From SIG603 sp963611165 (GTDB lineage: Bacteria > Bacillota > Clostridia > Oscillospirales > Acutalibacteraceae), in NCBI GenBank assembly GCA_963611165.1, contig CAVDQG010000067.1:1-9167 (forward strand): a DNA stretch of 9,167 nucleotides, given 5' to 3'. Both the position numbers and the translations under genes were made by a program. The notes beneath the pieces were generated by a model that was not told the origin of the DNA, made no database searches, and saw only the letters and a program-made list of their open reading frames with translations. Within the stretch, counting starts at the first letter, position 1. Every line of letters begins with the position of its first letter. Positions 1 through 4,490 of the stretch are shown in pieces.

Positions 1-32
1 ATTAATTAAGTTCAATTTTACTATTAATGATG

Positions 33-63
33 AAAAAAGCCTCTCCGATTACAGAGAGGCTTT
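33..63 (-). terminator. Rho-independent terminator of rpmE
   Basis: A perfect 10-bp inverted repeat (AAAGCCTCTC at 36-45 and GAGAGGCTTT at 54-63, loop of 8) is followed on the minus strand by six T residues (33-38). It sits 30 bases past the rpmE stop codon, so it ends the rpmE transcript. The plus-strand side lacks a clean T-run. Confidence 0.85.
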
Positions 64-93
64 ATAACATTTTTCGTTACATTGCAACTTTAA

Positions 94-294
94 TTAGTTG
101 AGACCGTAACGCTTCTTGAACATATCAACACGACCGCTTGTATCTACCAGCTTCTGCTTACCTGTAAAGAAAGGATGGCACTTGGAGCAGATTTCAACCT
201 TGATGTCCTTCTTTGTGGAACGAGTGTTGATTACGTTACCGCAGGCACATGTGATTGTTGTCTCCTGATAATCAGGATGGATGTTTTCCTTCAT
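94..294 (-). CDS. rpmE: 50S ribosomal protein L31 (zinc-binding type)
   Basis: This is ribosomal protein L31, a small protein of the large subunit that contributes to the bridge between subunits. The opening MKENIHPDY, the C-x-C pair near residues 16-18 and the C-x-x-C pair near 36-39 mark the zinc-binding (C+) form. FFTGKQKLVDTSGRVD and the KKRYG end are also typical. The frame can be opened by a GTG at 303, giving 69 residues. I prefer the ATG at 294 (66 residues) because the Shine-Dalgarno AGAGGTG at 301-307 lies six bases before it and covers the GTG itself. The gene has its own promoter (365-393) and terminator (33-63). C+ L31 is known in other bacteria to be paired with zinc-free paralogues under Zur control, but no Zur-like site is evident here. 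Confidence 0.96.
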   Translation of the reverse strand: MKENIHPDYQETTITCACGNVINTRSTKKDIKVEICSKCHPFFTGKQKLVDTSGRVDMFKKRYGLN

Positions 295-300
295 GATTTT

Positions 301-307
301 CACCTCT
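301..307 (-). promoter_or_regulatory. rpmE ribosome binding site that decides the start
   Basis: On the minus strand AGAGGTG precedes the ATG at 294 with a six-base gap. The in-frame GTG at 303 is part of this motif, so it is unlikely to be the initiation codon. Confidence 0.75.
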
Positions 308-325
308 TTGGGTTAATATGTATCA

Positions 326-351
326 ACAAGCGGACTAATGTCACAACTTGT
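326..351 (-). promoter_or_regulatory. Candidate structured leader of rpmE
   Basis: The roughly 60-base leader between the predicted rpmE transcription start and its ATG can form a small hairpin. The outer stem is ACAAG/CTTGT (326-330 with 347-351), the inner stem is GAC/GTC (333-335 with 340-342), and ATTA caps it on the minus strand. Ribosomal protein leaders, including ones for L31, are known in Firmicutes and act by autoregulation. Whether this is one of them cannot be decided by eye. Confidence 0.3.
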
Positions 352-364
352 AAACAACAGTAGG

Positions 365-393
365 ATTATAGCAAATATTCACGATAATTGCAA
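365..393 (-). promoter_or_regulatory. Sigma-A type promoter for rpmE
   Basis: On the minus strand the -35 box TTGCAA (388-393) and a perfect -10 box TATAAT (365-370) are separated by 17 bases. This places the transcription start near 358, about 64 bases before the rpmE ATG. It lies just downstream of the VanY-like gene, so rpmE can be transcribed on its own. Confidence 0.8.
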
Positions 394-417
394 GTGCTTT
401 TTGAAAGAAAATAAAAA

Positions 418-1305
418 TTATTTATCGTAAATGTAATTAATATATTCTTCTAGGCACATATCAAGCTGTCGCATTTTAATTGCATTATCTCGTCCGACAT
501 ATCTCAGAACAGTTAAATCTGCTTCATGACCCGTGTAATCACTGTCGTTTTCGGGATATCTGAAAACAAAGCCGTAATTTGCGGCATTATTTGTCAGCCA
601 TGAATACTGAGATGTCTTTGTGAATGTATCTTTTTTATTGCTGACAACTATACTCAGACCTGTTTGCGCATCTGATTCACCCGGTTTTGAAACATTCAAG
701 CCTGCGGTAAATTCACTCATTAGGTGGCTGGTACCGGTTTTTTCCAATCTTGCCACTTCTTCATTAAACAGTGTTTGTTGATCGTCGTACGATATATATC
801 CACTGACAAGATTGAATGTGATATTATCAGCTTCTGCATCAGAAAGCATCAAGCTTAATGCATCCGCTATTCTGGAATCTACATCGATGCCGCCAATATT
901 TGTGGTAGTCACAGTAAATGATGCGTCTACTGGTTCTGACGGTGAAATTACTTTAAGGTTAAAATCGTTTGAATATACAGCTAAACCTGTTTCTTTATCA
1001 TAAGTAACCGCTTCCTCACTTCCGAGATTGACAGTACCTTCCGAGGTTTCTTCTGCTGCAGTAGATTTTAGTTCTTCTGATTGCTGTTTTACTTTATAGT
1101 AGTTCGTTGTAAGAATAACAACAGCCAATATAATAACCAGCACCAAGAATATTCCTGACGACCTTCGTAGCCTAACCCACATTTTCATTACTTTTGGGTC
1201 TTCAGATGCTTTTTCTGAAAGATAAATCGGATTTTTTGGCTTACGAACAAAAGAAACATAATCGCTTTTGTCATAGTCCTGGTTTATATTTAATGTATCC
1301 GGCAC
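418..1305 (-). CDS. Membrane-anchored VanY-like protein with a lost active site
   Basis: The C-terminal half matches the M15B/VanY D,D-carboxypeptidase layout: LVSGYISYDDQQTLFNEEV near residues 166-184, KPGESDAQTGLSIVV near 207-221, WLTNNAANYGFVFRYP near 236-251, then LRYVG and a C-terminal LEEYI helix. Family members trim D-Ala from peptidoglycan stems using zinc held by SxHxxGxAxD and the histidine of ExWH. Here His is Ala213, Asp is Val220 and the WH pair is Thr265-Val266. The substrate Arg of SGYRSY is Ile171. I therefore infer a catalytically dead homologue. A transmembrane helix (about 51-68) after an Arg-rich stretch predicts a single-pass protein with a cytoplasmic N-terminus, followed by a Glu/Ser/Thr-rich linker (about 74-100). 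The GTG start at 1305 has a poor ribosome binding site, and the frame stays open upstream to a stop at 1411-1413. The true start may be near 1380. No terminator separates it from rpmE, so read-through is possible. Confidence 0.75.
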   Translation of the reverse strand: MPDTLNINQDYDKSDYVSFVRKPKNPIYLSEKASEDPKVMKMWVRLRRSSGIFLVLVIILAVVILTTNYYKVKQQSEELKSTAAEETSEGTVNLGSEEAVTYDKETGLAVYSNDFNLKVISPSEPVDASFTVTTTNIGGIDVDSRIADALSLMLSDAEADNITFNLVSGYISYDDQQTLFNEEVARLEKTGTSHLMSEFTAGLNVSKPGESDAQTGLSIVVSNKKDTFTKTSQYSWLTNNAANYGFVFRYPENDSDYTGHEADLTVLRYVGRDNAIKMRQLDMCLEEYINYIYDK

Positions 1306-1385
1306 CTCAGAAGCACATCTGTAGTATCTTGGTTTATATTCCTTCCAACGAAAATCAACAAATTCTTTTTTCTTTTTTATGCTAA

Positions 1386-1391
1386 CCCCTT
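1386..1391 (-). promoter_or_regulatory. Shine-Dalgarno without a standard start codon
   Basis: AAGGGG on the minus strand lies five bases before an ATA codon (1378-1380) in frame with the VanY-like protein. The 25 intervening codons look coding (ATA followed by a Lys-rich run and then Phe/Trp/Tyr/Arg-rich residues). No ATG, GTG or TTG lies in frame between this site and the GTG at 1305. Confidence 0.4.
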
Positions 1392-1443
1392 CTTCCGATG
1401 CATTTGCAATTTAACTTTGCTTGAATTGCTGCTTCGCTTACTG

Positions 1444-1472
1444 ATTTTACCACATAATGTTGTTTAGGTAAA
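1444..1472 (-). promoter_or_regulatory. Promoter for the VanY-like gene
   Basis: On the minus strand TTTACC (1467-1472) and TAAAAT (1444-1449) are 17 bases apart, and a TGG extends the -10 box. The predicted start near 1437 gives a leader that reaches the AAGGGG site at 1386-1391, which supports a translation start near 1380 rather than 1305. Confidence 0.55.
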
Positions 1473-1504
1473 CAAATATTATCACAAAATAAGTAAAAAT
1501 AGTT

Positions 1505-1531
1505 TTGAATTTCTAAAAAGTGTGATATAAT
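1505..1531 (+). promoter_or_regulatory. Extended -10 promoter for the DUF4364-like gene
   Basis: A perfect TATAAT (1526-1531) carries the TGn extension (TGA at 1523-1525). The best -35, TTGAAT at 1505-1510, is only 15 bases away, so the extended -10 probably carries recognition. Transcription would begin near 1538, leaving a leader of about 80 bases. Confidence 0.6.
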
Positions 1532-1541
1532 TTAAAATATT

Positions 1542-1575
1542 GATACAGTACAATTTTTGCTTATTTTACAGTATC
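1542..1575 (+). repeat. Paired TACAGTA repeats in the DUF4364-like leader
   Basis: GATACAGTA (1542-1550) and TACAGTATC (1567-1575) share the core TACAGTA as a direct repeat. They are also complementary at 8 of 9 positions around a central A-A mismatch. They lie just after the predicted transcription start, so they could be an operator or a weak leader hairpin. Confidence 0.35.
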
Positions 1576-1617
1576 TTCTATTCAAATAAAAAAGATTCTG
1601 CTTTTGGGAGAATATTT

Positions 1618-2325
1618 ATGTTAGAACAAGATTTTATGAACACAGATTTTGAGAACAACACGAATAGTGTTATAAATACATCTCAAAATGATAATGAAGA
1701 CTACTATGAAGACGAAAACGAATCATACAGAAACGAGACCGACCATGCGTTTTCAGGCGGCATAGATCCGGGCGGATTGAGAAATATCAGCGATATCAGG
1801 ATTCTTGTCTGCTATATTCTCTACTCTGTTAAAGCACCCATTTCCTCTGAAAATATTATTGATATTTGTCAGCAAAAAGCAATAGCTAATTATTTTGAGG
1901 TTGCGGATGCGATTTCGGCACTTGAATCCCGAGGCTGTATAAGCAGAGTTCCGGACATCAGCAATAATTCATCTACTTATTATAAGATAGAGACCCCCGG
2001 AAAAGCAATTGCAGAGAATCTCGATGTTGCTTTGCCAATGTCTGTTCGTGACAAGGCTCTTGAAGCGGCTACGCAAATGCTGTCAGAAGCGAAAATCGAA
2101 AAGGAAAATAAGGTTGAAATCAAAAAAGTTGACAGCGGTTATAATGTAACTTGCCATATTTCCGGAGGAGATGAAGATCTCATGGAATTCACTCTTTATG
2201 TTCCCGATCTTTACCAAGCAAGAATGGTCAAACGAAACTTTTTGCGCAATCCCGGTGAAACATATAAGCTTATTCTTGCCGCGGTTACAGGAAACAGAGA
2301 TTTAGCTAAAAGCTTCCTACCTTAA
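1618..2325 (+). CDS. DUF4364-like winged-helix protein
   Basis: The protein has 235 residues from this start. A tail rich in Asn, Asp and Glu (about 1-50) precedes a compact helical region (about 57-130). That region has the order helix (DIRILVCYILYSV), helix, recognition-type helix (YFEVADAISALESRG) and a wing ending in TYYKIETPGKAI, as in winged-helix proteins. A C-terminal alpha/beta part (about 135-235) follows. This agrees with DUF4364, a Clostridia family thought to bind DNA but without an assigned target. I recognise it from motif order only. The frame could open at a TTG at 1540, but that would put the start almost on the -10 box. The ATG at 1618 follows GGGAG (1606-1610) by seven bases. 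The gene has its own promoter and converges on mnmA. A role in transcription is inferred, not shown. Confidence 0.75.
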   Translation: MLEQDFMNTDFENNTNSVINTSQNDNEDYYEDENESYRNETDHAFSGGIDPGGLRNISDIRILVCYILYSVKAPISSENIIDICQQKAIANYFEVADAISALESRGCISRVPDISNNSSTYYKIETPGKAIAENLDVALPMSVRDKALEAATQMLSEAKIEKENKVEIKKVDSGYNVTCHISGGDEDLMEFTLYVPDLYQARMVKRNFLRNPGETYKLILAAVTGNRDLAKSFLP

Positions 2326-2341
2326 ATTGAAAACTAAAGCT

Positions 2342-2373
2342 AAAAGAGCAATCGTTTTTGATTGCTCTTTTTT
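2342..2373 (+). terminator. Shared terminator between DUF4364-like gene and mnmA
   Basis: A perfect 12-bp stem (AAAAGAGCAATC at 2342-2353, GATTGCTCTTTT at 2360-2371) has a six-base loop and ends in six T residues on the plus strand (2368-2373). It also gives a four-T end on the minus strand just after the mnmA stop. It is strong for the plus gene and probably usable by both. Confidence 0.85.
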
Positions 2374-2380
2374 GTGTCTT

Positions 2381-3457
2381 TTATAAAATTGTTCCGCCGC
2401 CGATAACATAATCACCGTCATACAAAACAGCGGCTTGTCCTTTAGCTACAGCTTTTTGCGGTTCATCGAGAATTAATTTAACTTTTGAGCTATCGCTTTC
2501 ATCAACAAAAACAGTACAAGGATACTCCTGCTTTTGGTTGTATCGGAGTTTTGCCGTTGCCTTGAAAGACATGGGCGGCTTGTCATACATTATCCAATTA
2601 AATGAGCCAACATTCACTTCAGATCTCATTAAATCGCTGATGTCACCAAGTGTGACAGTGTTATTTTCAGGGTTTTTATCGCACACATACATATGCTTAC
2701 CGAGTGCAATACCCAATCCCCTTCTCTGACCGATAGTATAGTGAATAATCCCTTTGTGTTCTCCCAAAACATTGCCGTCAGTATCAACGTAATTGCCCTT
2801 AGGATAAGACTTTCCCGTATAGTGCTCAATCACTTTTGCATAATCTCCGTCAGGAACAAAACAAATATCTTGACTGTCAGGCTTTTCGGCGTTTGCAAGG
2901 TCGGCTTTTTCTGCCAATTCTCTTACTTCTGATTTATCAGCTATTTCACCTAACGGAAATTTGGTGTGGGCAAGTTCTTCTTGCGTCATTGCATACAACA
3001 CATAGCTTTGGTCTTTCGCCTTATTAAGAGACTTTTTAAGAAGAAATCTTCCGTCTCTCTCCTCTATTCTCGCATAATGACCGGTAACAATGTAATCACA
3101 GTCAATTTCCTTTGCACGGGTATACATTCGTTCAAATTTCAAGTATCTGTTGCAATCAATGCACGGGTTTGGTGTTGCGCCGTTTTCATATGATTCAACA
3201 AATTTCTTGATAACCTTTTCGTTGAAATCGTCTTTGAAATTAAAGACATAATAAGGTATGCCAAGCTTATATGCAACACCTCGTGCATCTTGAATATCGT
3301 CAGCCGAACAACAGGTTCTGTTTCTTGATACTCCAATGTCGGCGTTATCATATAATTTCATTGTTGCACCGATACATTCGTATCCGTCTTTAAGCATCAG
3401 ATATGCGGCTACCGAAGAATCAACGCCACCGCTCATTGCAATCAACGCTCTTTTCAT
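2381..3457 (-). CDS. mnmA: tRNA-specific 2-thiouridylase MnmA
   Basis: MnmA activates the C2 of the wobble uridine (U34) of Lys, Glu and Gln tRNAs with ATP and inserts sulfur supplied by a cysteine desulfurase relay in the cytoplasm. The 358 residues are full length for the family. The PP-loop SGGVDSS is at 9-15. TCCSADD-x-x-DAR at 48-59 is the second conserved block. NPCIDCN at 97-103 holds the nucleophilic Cys102 plus an additional Cys99. TGHYAR is at 125-130 and KDQSY at 148-152. SQDICF at 195-200 carries the persulfide-forming Cys199. GQRRGLG, later in the protein, is typical of the tRNA-binding region. The start ATG follows a purine-rich AAAGAAAGG stretch. The gene is single, divergent from the folate gene and convergent with the DUF4364-like gene. 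Confidence 0.97.
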   Translation of the reverse strand: MKRALIAMSGGVDSSVAAYLMLKDGYECIGATMKLYDNADIGVSRNRTCCSADDIQDARGVAYKLGIPYYVFNFKDDFNEKVIKKFVESYENGATPNPCIDCNRYLKFERMYTRAKEIDCDYIVTGHYARIEERDGRFLLKKSLNKAKDQSYVLYAMTQEELAHTKFPLGEIADKSEVRELAEKADLANAEKPDSQDICFVPDGDYAKVIEHYTGKSYPKGNYVDTDGNVLGEHKGIIHYTIGQRRGLGIALGKHMYVCDKNPENNTVTLGDISDLMRSEVNVGSFNWIMYDKPPMSFKATAKLRYNQKQEYPCTVFVDESDSSKVKLILDEPQKAVAKGQAAVLYDGDYVIGGGTIL

Positions 3458-3459
3458 TA

Positions 3460-3488
3460 TTGCCTGCCTTTCTTTAGGGTGATATAAT
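3460..3488 (+). promoter_or_regulatory. Promoter for the 5-formyl-THF cyclo-ligase gene
   Basis: TTGCCT (3460-3465) and a perfect TATAAT (3483-3488) are 17 bases apart, and TGA (3480-3482) extends the -10 box. Transcription would start near 3495, about 73 bases before the ATG. The -35 overlaps the ribosome binding region of divergent mnmA. Confidence 0.65.
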
Positions 3489-3522
3489 CAAAGTAGAATT
3501 TTTAAATTTGAATGTTCGGTTT

Positions 3523-3551
3523 ATATTATCATATTTTTACAAATATATCAA
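3523..3551 (-). promoter_or_regulatory. Promoter for mnmA
   Basis: On the minus strand TTGATA (3546-3551) and TAATAT (3523-3528) are 17 bases apart with a TGA extension before the -10. The predicted start near 3516 leaves a leader of about 58 bases. The site lies inside the leader of the divergent folate gene. Confidence 0.55.
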
Positions 3552-3567
3552 CAAAGGATAACGTATT

Positions 3568-4119
3568 ATGCTTGAAAAGAAAATTTTACGAAGTGATATG
3601 CTTGCTTTGAGAAATCATATGACTAAAGAAGATGTAGAATATAAGTCAAAAGAAATATTCGGGAATATTTTGCAATCAAAAATAATATTGCAATTTAATG
3701 ACATTATGTTATATTATCCGATAAATAATGAAGTCGATTTGCGTTATCTCTTTTTGCCTTTAAAAGAACTAAAAAAGAATATATGGTTGCCTGTAGTAAG
3801 CGGAAAGAATATGATTTTTCATCTTTATGAAAACGAACAAAGCTTGAAACCGGGCGCGTTCGGAATACCGGAGCCGAAATCTTCTGTTATATATAAAGGA
3901 AAGGAAGAAAGCTGTCTCGTGTTTATGCCGGGACTGGCTTTTACCGAAAGTCGAGACAGATTGGGTTATGGCGGAGGGTATTATGACCGATTTTTAGCTA
4001 ATCGTAAGTGTTACACTGTTGCAGTAGCTTTTGATACTCAGATTGTTAAACAAATACCAAATGAGACACATGATAAAAGACCCGATATGATTATTACGGA
4101 TAAAAGGACCATTCGCTAA
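3568..4119 (+). CDS. 5-formyltetrahydrofolate cyclo-ligase
   Basis: The enzyme (MTHFS; YgfA/Fau or YqgN in model bacteria) uses ATP to convert 5-formyl-THF to 5,10-methenyl-THF. This salvages a side product of serine hydroxymethyltransferase back into the one-carbon pool. At 183 residues it has the usual length. The N-terminal Lys/Arg-rich helix with LR (14-15), YYPINNEVDLR at 49-59, the GAFGIPEP block at 96-103, the MPGLAF strand at 120-125 and the ATP-site glycine loop RLGYGGGYYDR at 131-141 are all present. AAAGGA at 3553-3558 lies nine bases before the ATG. The gene is monocistronic by appearance. In other bacteria it can sit beside a 6S-like RNA, but no such RNA was identified here. Confidence 0.95.
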   Translation: MLEKKILRSDMLALRNHMTKEDVEYKSKEIFGNILQSKIILQFNDIMLYYPINNEVDLRYLFLPLKELKKNIWLPVVSGKNMIFHLYENEQSLKPGAFGIPEPKSSVIYKGKEESCLVFMPGLAFTESRDRLGYGGGYYDRFLANRKCYTVAVAFDTQIVKQIPNETHDKRPDMIITDKRTIR

Positions 4120-4198
4120 AATATATTGTGGGGCTTAACTGTTACAGCTTTTCAAATAAAACACTTGTAATTTTATTAAAATTGAGTTAAACTAATTA

Positions 4199-4226
4199 AG
4201 TCTTTCTGAGCAAAAACAGAAAGACT
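4199..4226 (+). terminator. Possible terminator of the folate gene
   Basis: A perfect 10-bp stem (AGTCTTTCTG / CAGAAAGACT) with an eight-base loop stands 80 bases after the stop codon. The following sequence, ACTTATTTC, is a poor T-tract, so termination may be weak or occur further on at the T-run at 4296-4301. Confidence 0.45.
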
Positions 4227-4240
4227 ACTTATTTCAATAT

Positions 4241-4260
4241 AGGTTAGATGCAGCTAACCT
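4241..4260. repeat. Near-perfect 20-base palindrome
   Basis: AGGTTAG (4241-4247) and CTAACCT (4254-4260) flank ATGCAG. Its inner TGCA is itself palindromic, so only one base pair of the 20-base element is broken. The form suits a dimeric regulator site or a short hairpin. Confidence 0.5.
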
Positions 4261-4396
4261 TACTTGATTAAGTAATTTGAATTCTGATTATATCATTTTT
4301 TAACTAAGGTTTGTCGCCTTCTGAGTTCGTTATAAAGTGCAAAAAAATGGTGCTTTTATCAAACAAATAAAAGTTTAGCACAAAATTATTTTTAAA

Positions 4397-4436
4397 TGCA
4401 ACAAATTTCACTTGAAAATGACTAAAATCTGTTGTA
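4397..4436. promoter_or_regulatory. Candidate operator overlapping the promoter
   Basis: TGCAACAAATTT (4397-4408) and AAATCTGTTGTA (4425-4436) are inverted copies matching at 10 of 12 positions with a 16-base gap. The right arm covers the start of the -10 box and the gap contains the -35, as expected of a repressor site. No regulator is known. Confidence 0.3.
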
Positions 4437-4440
4437 TTAT
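4412..4440 (+). promoter_or_regulatory. Promoter of the transglutaminase-like surface protein
   Basis: TTGAAA (4412-4417) and TATTAT (4435-4440) are 17 bases apart. Transcription near 4447 leaves a leader of about 40 bases ending in the GGAGG site. Confidence 0.75.
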
Positions 4441-4474
4441 GACTTTGAAGTGAAGGCGAACAAACTACAATTTC

Positions 4475-4490
4475 GGAGGTAATTACCTTG
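4475..4490 (+). promoter_or_regulatory. Ribosome binding site inside a palindrome, TTG start
   Basis: GGAGG (4475-4479) lies eight bases before a TTG start codon (4488-4490), and no better start is nearby. AGGTAATTACCT (4477-4488) is a perfect 12-base palindrome joining the Shine-Dalgarno to the first base of the start codon. Confidence 0.7.

Larger units (their letters stand above)
4309..4465. repeat. Long-range inverted repeat around the promoter
   Basis: GTTTGTCGCCTTC (4309-4321) is the reverse complement of GAAGGCGAACAAAC (4452-4465) apart from one extra A. The arms are about 130 bases apart and bracket the -35/-10 of the surface-protein gene. Confidence 0.4.
4120..4487 (+). other. Gene-free, palindrome-rich spacer
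   Basis: No convincing open frame exists here on either strand. The spacer contains an AT palindrome (4169-4183), a 10-bp hairpin (4199-4226), a palindrome with 7-bp arms (4241-4260) and a 5-bp inverted repeat (4261-4274). It also contains a weak hairpin followed by six T residues (4285-4301), a hairpin with 7-bp arms (4353-4373) flanked by GTGC/GCAC, and the promoter of the downstream gene (4412-4440). Confidence 0.8.

Noticed and set aside
175..363. Plus-strand open frame opposite rpmE
   Set aside because: It is antisense to a ribosomal protein gene and its promoter and has no ribosome site.
1377..1403. Eight-codon frame ATG to TAA upstream of the VanY-like gene (minus strand)
   Set aside because: It has no Shine-Dalgarno of its own. 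It overlaps the better-supported ribosome site and is short enough to be chance.
2629..3351. Open frames on both strands inside mnmA
   Set aside because: They overlap a full-length conserved gene, lack ribosome sites and show no recognisable motifs.
4120..4487. Riboswitch, T-box or 6S RNA in the spacer
   Set aside because: I could not match any conserved core of these classes. Most of the palindromes lie upstream of the promoter, not in the downstream gene's leader.
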